A stretch of DNA of 64,000 nt from Membranipora membranacea. Lineage: Eukaryota; Bryozoa; Gymnolaemata; Cheilostomatida; Membraniporidae. The notes beneath the pieces were generated by a model that searched no databases, was not told the DNA's origin, and saw nothing but the letters and a program-made list of their open reading frames with translations. The position numbers were made by a program, and so were the translations under genes. The stretch lies in assembly GCA_914767715.1 (NCBI GenBank), contig OU612074.1:2619501-2683500 (forward strand). Direction: 5' to 3'. Positions 46,388 through 59,400 of the stretch are shown one piece after another. The first letter of the stretch is position 1. Every line of letters starts with the position of its first letter.

Positions 46388-48567
46388 ATGGATGACAGTG
46401 GGCAGGACACAAGCCAAGGTGGAGACAGCCTCTTGTTTCAGGTAGGCTATGACAGTAAGAATACATTTACTCATTCAAAAACTCATTCAACTGTCATTGT
46501 TGTGGTGTCGGAATAATATTTTGATGATGTCGTCAAATATAGGTTCTTGGAGCCCGGTGATGTAAGAACCTAACCTGACCTCAAATTATATCTCACCAGT
46601 GCAACGTCTTTTCCAAACTCGAAACAAGTCAGTTTAACAAGCTAAACAACATGATCAGTGTGATGTACCGCAACGTTTATATATCTATTCACTGAGAGTT
46701 TGTTAAGTTGTTGAAACGTATCTCATACAGGTAGTGATGTATGTATACAGAAGTAAATTTTTGCTACAACTGTCTCTTGATTTAGGTACCACCAGTATAT
46801 AATTATACAGTTGCCTCCATACAGAATCGTACAACTCTTAGTTTGATATCAAGCAAGCTTATTTCGTCGTTATACTACATATTATACTTAATTATTGCCA
46901 ATCAATCGTTCTGTTTTTAGGATGCACTAAGCAGCCCTCCAGCGAATAGCCCTTCCAGGATGCCCATCACCAAGTCACGCTCAAAGGAAAGTCTGAGTGA
47001 TCAGACCCCACATAGTGGTGAGAAGCGTGGTGATGGCGAGCATTACACAGATAGCAGGCCGAGTTATCAGTCCCCACAGGCTGACACCAACACTAGTTTA
47101 TATTTGGATGCAGAGGAGTCTCCCATTTACTGTTATATGGAGAAGAACTTCAGTTCCGACTTTAGAGGCAAACTCACTGGTCTGTTTACAGCTGATATTT
47201 ATACCTATCGATAGAGTATTGTAGTTTTTTAATCCACATAACCATGGCACATATGGTGTTTGGCGGGTTCGAGTTGGAGCTTTTTCTTCTATAATTTCAT
47301 GTTACCAAACTTGAAAATTAGTAATTCATACCATATGAGCTCTCATACATGCACAAAGAAAGAACTGTATGTTGACTGTGCATCATCTCATATTGATATT
47401 CTCTTGAAGAGCCAGAGCAGTGACGTATTTGACCAAGTCTTTAACTCCTTGATTTGACACAAAAAATAAACGTATTAGTGCAAATTAAATCTCTCTGCGT
47501 TGACTACATCATGTGATATACATGTATCTTTGTATTGTATATTTTATATTGTATTATATTACAGCTTTAAATGGTATTACCGGTGATGCTGGTATTGTAA
47601 GCAGCAGTGCTAACTCCTCTAATGTGGAGTTATCTCTCATGCATGATACGAGATTACTAGTGTTACATTATCTATCATCAGATCAAGGCGACAGCTCAAA
47701 TACGACTACCACTACATCTGAGATCAATCACTCTCAAGGTATGAATACATAGATAGTTTAGTTGTAGCAATCCTCACAGAGTGCTAGTAGATTGTCTTAC
47801 CTTATTTTAACATTAAACTACTGCTTCAAGTCTCAGAAAAAAATTTTCTTGTTGACACAAAATTTGCGGAGCAAAATTGTCAAAATCAGGGATTGAATTC
47901 AATGATGATGCTGATTAGTCAAAATTGTTACTTGGAAAACCTCATTAATTGTTTTCACTCCAGCCCTTAAAAGCGTTCAGGATGGCGATCGCGGTCGTAG
48001 GCGGTCCTTAACGACTGCCTACGACCGCGATCGCCATCCCGAACGCTTTAAGGGCTGGCTCTGCCTAGAACTCAATACTCGTTATGATAGAGTTATAATA
48101 ATCTAATCTAATCATCTAATCATCTACGATTCCACTAAATATTTTCTTCCTTATGTCATTTGCAGCTTGCCTTTCCAAATGTTTTCTAATAATAATATTT
48201 CAGAGCCAAAGAGGATAGATCTCAGAATGAGGATACAGAATCAGTGACTACTGAACATTTCCCAGTAACCCTCTTACCTTCTACAAGACTAGTGAGAGGT
48301 ATGTGGAGTGATACTAGTACGATTAATTGAATCATTCTACTTACCCTGATAAGCTGAATGCAACAAGAGGATCCTCTGTGCCTAGTAAAGAAATATCACA
48401 TGTTATTATTGAGTTATTTCCAATCTCCTTGTTGCAAGCGTTCAAGACTGTTTGATTTGAGGTTGCAGAGTTTATTTGGGGTTCGTCATTACTACCATAC
48501 TAATCTGCCCCATCTGTCTCACTATATGGTGCTTTAATAAGCTATACACATTGCTGCGGTGGAAAAG
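46388..48567 (+). CDS. Unrecognised single-pass membrane protein
   Basis: Exons 46388-46441 (ATG), 46921-47179, 47565-47738, 48206-48298, 48462-48567; GT-AG throughout, phases 0,1,1,1,2. The first about 190 residues are hydrophilic, rich in Ser, Thr, Asp and Gln (MDDSGQDTSQGGDS at the start). A transmembrane helix follows (VYLGFVITTILICPICLTIW) with basic residues after it (NKLYTLLRWKR), so the C-terminus is probably cytoplasmic. No signal peptide at this start. Exon 2 has a second good donor in the same phase (GTGAGA at 47020), suggesting alternative splicing that would drop about 53 residues. A 16-bp microexon at about 48769-48784 and the exon at 53461 could continue the frame (phases fit), but this is weak. 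No domain recognised. Confidence 0.55.
47434..47451. mobile_element. Very short palindromic insertion, 18 bp, decayed
   Basis: CAAG-TCTTTAACTCCTTG between ATTTGAC at 47427-47433 and 47452-47458. The right arm is intact and the left arm seems internally shortened, but the 7-bp direct repeat is exact. Confidence 0.8.
47961..48057. repeat. GC-rich long palindrome, arms about 42 bp
   Basis: Left arm 47961-48002 and right arm 48017-48057 pair nearly perfectly around a 14-bp loop. They contain GATGGCGATCGCGGTCGTAG and its complement. It is far more GC-rich than its surroundings. Termini are CAGCCCTTAAA / TTTAAGGGCTG. No target duplication seen. It lies in an intron of the 46388 gene. It may be a MITE. 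Confidence 0.85.
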
Positions 48568-51500
48568 GTAGAAACAAAATTGTGAAATAAAGTACTTTGA
48601 TGATTGTAAAAAGTTGTTTAATAAGAGTGTACTGTAGGCTCCCTCATCTGTGTCGGTATCTTTGAAGCATCTCAATAATTATAAACAAAAACATAACAAG
48701 TGGCTTTAGGTGCTATTTGTTAAATGCCTTTGTCATGCATTTGTAACTAAGTTTATGTTTAAAAAGCAGGATGGCTGCTTATAAGGTAAGTTACTGTGTA
48801 GTCTGTGTAGTGTACCTTATTATTGTAGTGCTTGTAGTTATAACAGTTCATACTCCCAACTGACATGATAGGATAGATTAGACTAAACTGGACTAAACTA
48901 GATGGTTTAACCAGGGAAAATGGAAGGGTCTGACCCTAAAAAATTTTCATCTCAGTCTACATCTCCGAACGTCTGCTAGGAAATTGCCAGTTGAATCTTC
49001 TTACAAGATGTCTAGTAAATCCTTATGCCTAGTTTGAATTATAATAAACTATTTATTTATAATTTGCTTTTATGAAGTTATCATTGCATAATATGCTAAT
49101 TGATATACTTTTGATCAATCAAAGTCTGTGACCTCTGTGAGATTGACAATACATAGTATTTTCTACAGGTATCTTGTTCTCTATCTATTGTTGTTTTACT
49201 CTTTAGTTTGTCTCGCGATGATGTGAAGAGAAGTTTTTATAGCCACAGCAAAATGCTATACACCTTTGAAATGACTGTATTCTGTATTCACCACATCAAA
49301 CCTGACAAATAACAGTACTGTAGACAACATCTCCTTGATTATGCTTGCTTGGTAAGGTTGGCTAGTTTTATCTTCGTTGCCTCTCTCATCATTTTAATTA
49401 ATTCTCATGAAGATTATGACCGTTTCCCCATATTACTCACATTTCACTACAGGTGAGCAAAAATTCTTATCCTATAAGCATATCTCGAAGGCGATCTACT
49501 TTCTGGTAGTTTTATCAGCCCTGCCAGTATCCCTTTCTCATACCCAGCTCGCTAAATCTTGCAGAGGCCAAGATACTGTTAACTATTACCTCATCTCCCA
49601 ATAGCTAGTTGACGAAATAATGTAGATCCAGGTTGATAACGTTGTTCTATAGAGCCTGTGCTTATCTAGCAAAACAAACTCTCGCCTAGGCTTGTTTTTC
49701 TATAGCATAACAATGAATATATACGGTTACAATGTTGACATGATCGACGCCTACGACTGCTATAGCTTAGCTTTACTCAAATATTGTTTAGGCCTGACTG
49801 GGTTTCATTACTATGAATGTCTGTGATGATGTGACATCCTGTCATATGTTGACATATTGCTGCACACGGGAACTTTGGGCAAATTCCCTGCTGCAAGCAA
49901 ATTAGATTAATAAAATACCAAGATCACAAATTACAGAAGTTATCTGCTTGATGTCAATGGAAAGACAACTCCTATCATATATGTTAGGGCAATAAGGAGT
50001 TTGGGACTTCCTGGGTCAATCACAGCTGGTAACTTGGGATTCCCTGCTCAAAGTGTTGAATAAGATGTTTTGTCACAGACTGCCCCTTTCACATACCTCA
50101 GATAACTTTGTTCAATTGTCCCTTCAACAGCAAATTGTGGGGCTGTAAAAGTTGTCTGTTGAGATTTTGCATCAAATGAAGCTCTTGCATGAGTAAAGTT
50201 ATCAGTGTCTTTATGGTTATTATATAGTGCTGCCGAATGTTCTGAATATGGCCCTTTTTATAGGTATCAATTTCTAAAAACCAATCGTTGTTTGCTGACG
50301 TGTTTAGCTGTCATGTCAAAGGTTCCTTTCTATGTCCTGTGATGTCCTTGTTTGTTTGAAAATCTATCTTTCCTCATCTGTTGTTGAACTTAATTGTGCT
50401 CTTGTGAAGTTGATTTTGTTGCAATGTCATATATGGCACAGGGTTATATTGGCAGTATTGCATATTTGTATTGTATATTTAATGTGACACTGTAGTTTAT
50501 TCTTGTGATTGCTATCTACCCTGGCTGTCATTTGGTACATTTGTCTCAACATCTTTTTGTACCATTTGGCATCTGTGGAACAAACGGAGCATCACTCGGT
50601 TTCCTAACTTTGACAGCTCTTCCACTTCTCCCAGGAAATATGAGGCAAGATTTCCTGAACACATATCATCCATTCTCCCAAATGGATTAAGCATGAAACA
50701 TATCCTTTATCGGCCATCATTGACAAATCATACCATATTATTAGCAAGTCTTTGTTCACAGTCACTCCAAATGATGGGAACACTTTTTGTAGAAGTTCTG
50801 GTCGAAGTGAACCCTTCTGTGATATGTGGATCTGACGTACACTATTGCACACATGCAGCAATCGCAAACTTTATACTCACCAGTCCTATGGTATCCTCAA
50901 GTATTGTCAGCAAGCTGAGTGTTCCCTACATTAAAGTTGGTGAGATTACCGAAAAATGAGGCATTTCTGCTAATTTTACTACCAATAAGTTCACCAGAAA
51001 GGCTATGTCGATGAGTTCGACACTTTTTCCTCACGCAGAACTGAGCATGACAGCCTTGGGATAGGGATAGAGGTCTAAGCGAGTGTAAACGATAGAAGTA
51101 GGACGGAGTGAATATTCATGGTCATAAATGAGGTGATTTTGCTATGATAGATATTCAACTTCATATTTGATGCTTGCTCTGGGCATGGAACAAAGCTAAG
51201 ATCAGTAAAGAAGCATGTAGGTGCAGTAACGCCTCTTCTGAGAAGTCCCTGCAGTAATTTTCCATTGCAAGTTTGGAAATAGATAATTTGGTCTACTGTT
51301 TGCTATAAAGCTTGCCAGGGCATTAAGCTGTGGATTTCTGATGCAATATAAAAATTTGTACACCAGGATTGTGAATTATTTCCTTGTAAATGGTTGGGGA
51401 TTGTTGAGAGATTTCTTGTAAGGAGCATGGTATATCCTCATTTGAAGGAATTTCTTTACAATTTAGTATTCAACAAGTTCCATGAAACCATCAAAACTGC

Positions 51501-52207
51501 CTGCAAAATATCTTCCAGGATTGTCGACAGCCTTACTTCACTGAATATCTAGAAAACAGCACACCGACATTTTTAGCAGCAAATGTATACAATTTAATTT
51601 TGAGTTTTATCCAGATTTCCTCAATATCCTCCAATTTTCTGTAGCCCCACTAATATCTCACATAGTCTATGTGTAGGTGACTGAGAAGCTATGGGGCCTG
51701 GTGCACCGATGGTGTAGACGATGTGATCATTGTAACCCAGACTGGTATCATATCTATCATGGCGTCGGGTTCTCCGCTATGTACATGGAGCGCTGACCAG
51801 ATACTGTGAGGACGTTCCTGACTGCTGCATCAAGTAAGCCATCCACTCACGCAAGCCCAAATCTCACCTGACATTCAGTTATTAATATGACCACTGCCAA
51901 TCTGCCTTGGTGATAGATACACTTGACTGTGAAAAAAGTTTGGATAGGCTTAGACTGATGTTCAAGCCAGAGGGGAATGATTGACAATGATCACCATTTA
52001 TGTTTTGTTGTGTCTACAATTTAGAGTTATGTCCTCCCAAAGGCTCTGGTTCAGAGAGAGGATAACCCTACACCCATGAAATAATGTTGTAATCTCGCTA
52101 TAGGAGGAGAATGAGGTCAAGCGGTTCTTCAATTATTGTGAAAAGTTCATGATGAAGTCATTTTTAGGGTCAGGTAATATCTGAGACTATTAACATTATT
52201 GTTTTGA

Positions 52208-52243
52208 AATATATATATATATATATATATAGATATATATATA
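52208..52243. repeat. (AT)n microsatellite
   Basis: About 18 AT units with a single AG interruption. Confidence 0.9.
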
Positions 52244-52896
52244 AGCAGTAGATATCTAGGCAATCCTAGATGGAATCGTACCACCTTGCAGATTTCCATC
52301 AGTTGAGTCTGTAGGCCCAAAATTTAACTTCCATAGACGAAATATAGATAGGACTAGTACTTTGTCGCACTGCTCTGCCTTGTAGAGAGACACCTATCTC
52401 AGAGTGCTCATTACCTTCAATATTATATATCTTATGGGTGCTAAATCTTTCACCTCAGTAGTTATGCTGCAATGATTTTACAAGCCTGTCGTTCTTCCAA
52501 GCTGTGTTTCTCTGTCGTTCTTACCTCAGTTTTTATCTTCTCTTTGATAGCTTATCAGATTACACTACTTCTGAGTGAGGTGCTCCATAAGAGTCGCTTA
52601 GAGTTGGAGTATAGAGTGTAACATAGGAGGAGTGAGTCTAGGTAAAAGAGAACTCGTAAATGGAGCTGAATCCATGGGACGTGGATCTATCTTGGCCGCT
52701 TAAGCTTACAGATTATTAGAATTTGTGTTACAGGTCGATAAATGTAGCCTTTATGATGAAATCACGTAAAGCTTTGTTGATGTAACTGTTGTTGTAGCTG
52801 TAACCACATATTTTCATTGATTATTTTTTTAAATTATTACAAATTTGATTGAACATTTTAGTTTAGGACCACGCTCTCCTTCCTCCCTTCCTTCCT

Positions 52897-52966
52897 CACT
52901 GCTTATATCCGCCCCTTGTAAGCTTGTTGTACACTGCTTATATCCGCCCCTTGTAAGCTTGTTGTA
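52897..52966. repeat. 35-bp tandem duplication, two identical units
   Basis: The unit beginning CACTGCTTATATCCGCCCC is repeated exactly at 52897-52931 and 52932-52966. Confidence 0.9.
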
Positions 52967-53460
52967 CACTGTTTTTAGCCTTGTTGTAGGTATAATTGCC
53001 AATCTTCAAGTTTATTTTGTAGTTCTCCTCTCCATCTGCAGGTCATCACCAAAAATTTAGAACTATTAAAAATTGGACAGTTCAGTCACTCACCATATTT
53101 TTATTGCATTTTATTGAGATTTGACATTTTTTAATTTTGTATTCATTGTGTGGTTAAATTGATGTTTGCTAAAGCTCCAGCTGCTAACTAACTTCTCTTG
53201 TCTTTTCAACTACTAAAACTAATACTAACTGATATCAAACTAATACTTACTACTACTCTCAAACTAATACTAATCTGGAGTTTTAGCAACAACCATGATT
53301 GTCGAAAGGCCACTTTTTCACATGGAGTAACATTTTGGATATTTTAACTTGTACATTTTGCTGCTCTTCATTGCAGCTCCTTGTTGTTATATATTCATTT
53401 GTATTCTTTTGATGATTGATACTCACCGAGCCTTTCTTATTCTGTATTTGACAGGTCTAG

Positions 53461-53688
53461 AATAACAAACCCTACAAAAAACCTTTTCGAAGGGGTCTTC
53501 GGGTTCCTGCTCTGTATCAGGAGATTCAGAGATTCTTCAGGCCCAGGGCAGCCGCTACAACTGGTTGTTTTATATCATGTCAGTTTGCGCTGGCTGACCT
53601 GTACTTGAAAGACCGAATCAACGGAAACTTCAACCACTCTGAACAACTATGTGTCTATGGATGTGAAAGCGACGCTGATAATCTTAAG
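53461..53688 (+). CDS. Isolated coding exon, product unknown
   Basis: A 76-codon open stretch (NNKPYKKPFRRGLRVPALYQ ... CVYGCESDADNLK) between an acceptor ending TAG at 53460 and a good GTAAGC donor. Its basic first part and cysteine-containing end look protein-like. It begins and ends in phase 0. It could be a late exon of the 46388 gene or part of another gene. No family recognised. Confidence 0.4.
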
Positions 53689-56440
53689 GTAAGCTTTGTT
53701 TATTTCTGCATCATCAGTAAAATTTGAATTTGGCGAAACTGTGATAGATCTGTCACAAAAAACTACATTACCCAATAGAGCATATGAAGATCATGGTGGG
53801 ATAATTATGATATGTGTGCAAGAATTTAGAAAAGGGCTTCAACTCCTCTATTTTTTTATCGTTAAGTTTTTCAGATTGCCACCACTCATTATTCATTCTT
53901 GTGTAACAGGAATACTGATGGTAAATGTAGCAAGTTTCCAAGTTGGGTGTCAAACAATAGATGTTATATCAGGATTTTTAACTGTATGCAAGGTGATCAC
54001 TTGTTAATTAACTGTTGGTAAGCTTTTCGAGGAATTTTTTACCTTAGATAAGATAAGACAGTTTTTCGCAAAGCATTCAGACTGTGAGGCCTGCTTTCAG
54101 CTGGTGGATGTAAATGTGTATCTTGTGGACGATGATATCTTATTTCAGGGCTGAATATAACTCGGCCCCATCCCATAAGCCATCATTAACATCGATATGC
54201 ATCAAATAGTATAAAGCATCCGATCCCTAATTACAGGGCCTTACAGTTGTCTTTTAGGTTATTTGGCATGCGCTGCTTGTAAACTAAAAGTAATTCATAC
54301 CATCCACAATTCTGTTCTGAATGCAGTAGTTGGTATTTTGTTAGAAAAGTCATCACAACAAAAAATCCTCGCAATAATTTTATTATATGCATCAGAAAAT
54401 GAGCACCAAGGTTTTGTGAAGAAAATTATGTCATCATAAAAAATGTCTTTGATCGTCTGACTGGTTGTCGCATGTGTTATTTGTGTGTTGTATTGTGGCC
54501 TATGCTTTCATGCCTGTTGTTGTGGGGGCCTAGCATATGGTCTTCTTATTGTCATCTGTTGCTTATCTGCCATGTGCATTTGCTGAGGTAGGGCAGTCTG
54601 GTTTTAACAAATCATTGCACTGAGTTAGAATCTGCAAAATCTAGTTACTTTTACACGCTAAACAACTATAAGCATAGCAACTATTCATTCAGATTTAGAT
54701 TCATTATAAACTGAGCTTGCTGGGCTGTGGAGGTCCAGAATTTGTCCCCCAGCAGAGTACCAGCCATACAGTTATTCTAAGCTAGAAGCGCTTGGGTATC
54801 ATTCAATTAATGAAACAACATCTACCATATTGAACCAGGTTGACTTTCGAGCTGCCGTAGTAATTTCCTGACTAGGTGTGTCGTGTACAGAACTTATTTT
54901 ATTGGGTTGCTGGGTTCACATCTTAATCTCGCTCTGTTTCACTGCTTTTATAGTCACCCTCAACGCTGAAATTGTTGGGTTGTTTGGTAGAGCAAAGTGT
55001 CTTTCAGCTGACGTACACCGAAATCACAGGTGTCGGCGAGATAGTTGGGGCAGAAGCACACCAAAGTTATTTATAGCATTAAGCTTTCAAAGATGAAATA
55101 TAATTGAAAAATCATGCTCATCTCAATTCAGATTTAATCTTCTGGTTCCTGTTTGAAAATAAATGTCTATTAATTCTGCACTGTTTTTGTATTTGTCACA
55201 GTTGGGCATTGTTTAGTCGAAAAGTGGAGAGATAATTGTCAAGATAACTTTGGTGTTGTGCTGACATGTAGTTGACCAAAAATATTACCCATAATGTATT
55301 TTTGGTATGACAATGTTTTCCAGTTAGAGCTTTGCATTCTGGGTGTATCGATGCTACGCTAGGAAAAAGGGGAACTGCTGTCAGTACCATAAAGTACTGC
55401 ATTCATCCAATTCTAGGGTATGTAAGTAAACGTTGGGCGCTCCATAAACAATATCACTGACTTGTAACAGTTATAAATCTTAGTAATATAATGAATTTAT
55501 AATAATAATGATATTTATTTGCTATTCTGTGCCCCTTTCGGGGACAATGAAAATATGCTTACGTAAATTTAATGATACAACGCAGTTCTATTCAGCGCAC
55601 CGCTGTACAAGGTAAGTGTGGGCAGGCTAGGGATAGGATTGAAGAGGTCACCTCCATTAACAGCATGGGTGGTGATATGATTATGTGGTAGACATCATTT
55701 ATCAATCATTAACTGTTACAATTACGCAGTGTACTTGTTTTAAAAAAACTGGCTGCACCGCATCATATAACCCCAATATTCTGCAATATTTGAAAATATT
55801 GCAGAATATTCTATATACCCTTGAGGTGTAGATGGTAGCTCCAGTTTAGCTGAGCTATTCTGCTGATTTCTTTGGTCAACTTACAACCGGAACTATATGG
55901 AAAGTGTTAAAATATGTACTTCTTGAAAGAACAAATTTCGAATAGTACTCCAAAAGTACCAAAAAGTAGCCAATGCGTTGGCTCTGAATTATTTGAGTGG
56001 TCGTCGAAAACAATGGTCTAGAATGGAGCTTCGATGGTTTTCATAAATTTAAATATTTATTCTTTTTTTATGAGATTTGAATCTTTAAATAACTCAAACA
56101 TGTGATGCCCATTTTAACAGCAAGTGTAACGCTAACACGCAACTGCACGGTTGATTGTTGTGAAATTTGGTAGTGGAGCTTGAACACCTCATTTTTGGCA
56201 TAAGCCTTCAATAGCAAGCCTTACATTGTAAAACCCTTCCTTAGCATTTCACCGAGATCACTCAGGTGGAGTCTTCATATTAGGGGCGGAGCTTTCAATG
56301 AATTAGGTACTTGTTTCTTATCGTTTACCTCATACCAACTTAATTTAACAAGCTCAATGGTGGCCTAAGCAGGCCTCAAAGGCCCTATTTTGCATGAGTT
56401 AAGGCAAGTGTCTATAACTTTGTATTGTGCAACTAGTATT
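53689..56440. other. No gene recognised
   Basis: AT-rich sequence with short, mutually overlapping frames. It includes a perfect palindrome at 55775-55810. Confidence 0.5.
55775..55810. repeat. Perfect palindrome, 16-bp arms
   Basis: AATATTCTGCAATATT, four-base loop TGAA, then the exact complement. No direct repeats at its borders. Confidence 0.85.
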
Positions 56441-59400
56441 ATGGGTGTCAAAAATTTGAGCAATTTCGTATCTATCCCAAGTTTGAGGCAACTTAAAAAA
56501 CTGACCGAATGCTTTGAGGGTGATACTGATGACCAAAAGTGTCTTCTGATTGATGGAAACAATTTCAAGGTATATTTTTTTGATCACAGCAATAAACTAT
56601 AAAAGGGTAAATATGGAAGAGAGTTGATTCGTTCGCTTCTGATGTTGATCGCTTCTTCAAGGCTCTAGAGGAACTCAAAGTTACCAGCTATGTCGTGTTC
56701 AATGGGTATGATAGAGATCAGAGTGAGGGGTGTCTTGGACGTGGTGACCAACATCTGCAGACTATCAAGAAACTTTCAACAGGTTCTGATATCAACGTTA
56801 GATTGCCTATCAATCCTGCTTGACATCCAAGTTGAGTTCTTGCAGTGTCACTTTAATGCCGTTGGGAGCTGAATGGGGCTTTCATTGTGCCTGTGCCTCG
56901 TATATTGTCTCTGATCTGATTGCTGATTCCTCTCCACGTCTCACAAATACTTGAGTCTTGGCGACCCCTTTTATTACTTCATTACAGCAGCAGTTTACAT
57001 CGTGATTTTTTACTTTTAGTTATTAACTTATATACTTTATTTGAGCGTGAACCAGAATTAAACATCCTTGGTAGCTTTTCAAAGAAATGTGTTGAAATTT
57101 TCAGGATCTTGAAAAAGCACCAGGTATTTTGTTCTAAGCTGGCAGTGAGTGTTGCCTGACATTGCCCTCCTTTGTGACTCAGATTACCAGCATCAGATAC
57201 AACAGGTATATGAAAGAGATACTGAATTTTTAGCCTGACTGTCCTCGTTCATGATGGAGATTGCATATTGCTGCAATTTAAATTAATTTTGATACACTGC
57301 AGGTTTTCATAGACTGTCTGCGGAGTCAGGCGTCAGTAAGGATTTGTATGGCAGATGGCGTAAGTACAGGTGGCCTGTAGTCAGTAATGACAGCGATTTC
57401 TTACCGTGTGACTTAGAAGGTGGTGTGATCCAGGCAAGTGAGCTGATGGAAGAGCTGCTTAACAAGAAACTCAAAAAAGTGTAAGTCATACTTCTAGGAT
57501 TCCTTTGAAAGATGTGATGAAGCTAACTAACATGCACACTATACAAAGCTACCGAGGGCTTGTGTTGGTGAGTAAAGATTGGCCACCATGAAAAGCAAAT
57601 AACAGTTGAAGCGCTCAGAAAATCCCTATTGCATTCTTACTGGTGAACCAACAGATGGAACATGCCTTAGGATCAATGTCCACCAATAGCACAAATGTGA
57701 TCAAGGGGAGACAATAAGTGGGAATTTATACAAGTCACTGGACTGAACAGTGGGTATATTTTACTATATATTTTCCAACTCATTGCCATGCAACCCACTG
57801 CTCTGCTTCACCGTGTCCGCAAAGTTTGGTTATTATTTTGTAGAATCAGTCACGTCAAGGTACACATATATTATGCTAAACATTTATGTGACAAATATAA
57901 AATACATTCGAATTTGCTGCCTCTTCTGGCCTTAACAATCGGATCTGAAAAACATGACCCATGGAAGACCATTCAGAAGTTCATAGAAAAGAAACATCTT
58001 GTATTCGGAGGCAGAATCTCTATAAAAAACCACATCAACATTATAAAGAAGGTATGTCAGTACTGTTTTTCCCATTGCATGCATTGCATGCATTGTTGTT
58101 ATAGAGATTTTCTCTAATTCTCTTGACATATAGGTTACAGTAAAGCAGCAATGCAAATTCGAAACAAATCAATTATGAATCATGAAAATAAAACAAAAAA
58201 ATGCCATGACTTACTGAGGGGTATCTTCCATAGTTTTTTATATGTATTTAAAACATGAAGCTTAAATTGCACCGCCCCATACTTGGTATCATATTGAAGG
58301 TCTCAGGCTAATTCAGAGCACTGTGGCGACGCTTTAAATAGCCTATGGACAAAGTAGAAACTGTTAGTTTACTGGGAAGAAAATTCTTCTCAACTTTTCT
58401 CAACCGCTAAGGTTGTCCTCCCTATACCACATAAATGTAGTATAAGATGCTCAAATTTCAGAGCATGGTCTTCTGATGTAGGGAAAATTCTTTGAAAATT
58501 ATTTTTATTGGCATGTGAATTGTGAACCGCAGTATGTTTTTACTTTAGATCTTGAAAGTGCTACTATAGCTATAAGTTCACTTGGCTCATAACTATCTGA
58601 GAGAGCTGAGATTCTTATTTTGAATATTGTAAAAACTTGCATCAGTATATATTCAAATATTACACTGACTAATGAATGCGACAGGTTGTGTTGTTAATGG
58701 GGAGGAAAATCAGCAACAGCGGTTTTTATTATAACCAATTGTCAAGATAATGATATTCTTTGGTAGTATGATGATCTGACAGAAGCTATTGATGACATGG
58801 TCAAAACTCAGCATCCAGATGAAAACAGAGACATGAATGGAGAAGAGAACAGGGACACAGGAGGCAGAGCTGGAAGAGAAAATGGGGAAGGACAAAGAAG
58901 AGCCATCGGGGATAGTGATGGAGGTGGCGGTGTAAATGTAGACGATGATAGAGATTTTGAAGAAAAAGGCGGGATCTCCGTAAAGCGGCGCTGAAGATTC
59001 TTGCGGAGTACAACTCCAATGACAGAGGTATGTGTGGCAGCTTCTCTTTTATCAATGAGGTTGAGGTTTAACATTGTATACTTTGCCAGGGATCATAGCA
59101 AAGTTTGTCCTTGAGGTGGTGATCATAATATGATCACGATCATACACAAAAGTTCAACATTGAATTAAAAGGACATGCCTTCAATAGTTTGAGTATCTGA
59201 AGAGCGGACTAATCATCTAGCTATAATTGAGAAGGTTGGCAGCGAGTGATTTATTCCACTCATCATAAATATTCAGCAATTCACAAAATATTTTCTGTCC
59301 CCTCTCCACAAATATTATTCCTGGGGCTCAGTAGACAGTTGAAGAGGGCGATAACTCTCAAGTGTTTCTGTTTGAAACATTGTCCTGATTATCATAAGTT

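Larger units (their letters stand above)
48568..53460. other. Long stretch without a confident gene
   Basis: AT-rich with scattered short frames on both strands, none with family features I trust. It may be introns of the 46388 gene if that continues to 53461. Contains an AT dinucleotide run (about 52208-52243) and a 35-bp tandem duplication (52897-52966). Confidence 0.4.

Noticed and set aside
49990-50018. AAGGAGTTTGGGACTTCCT, another candidate short insertion
   Set aside because: Arms are imperfect and the flanks (GGGCAAT / GGTCAAT) are not an exact direct repeat.
50604-50959. Minus-strand frame with MMADKGY, reminiscent of DDE transposases (MADKGF)
   Set aside because: Only one short motif matches; the surrounding residues do not align in any frame, and overlapping plus-strand frames are equally long.
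53910-53993. Candidate exon with cysteines between an acceptor and a weak donor
   Set aside because: In the phase required by the preceding exon (53461-53688) it stops after two codons; no independent support.
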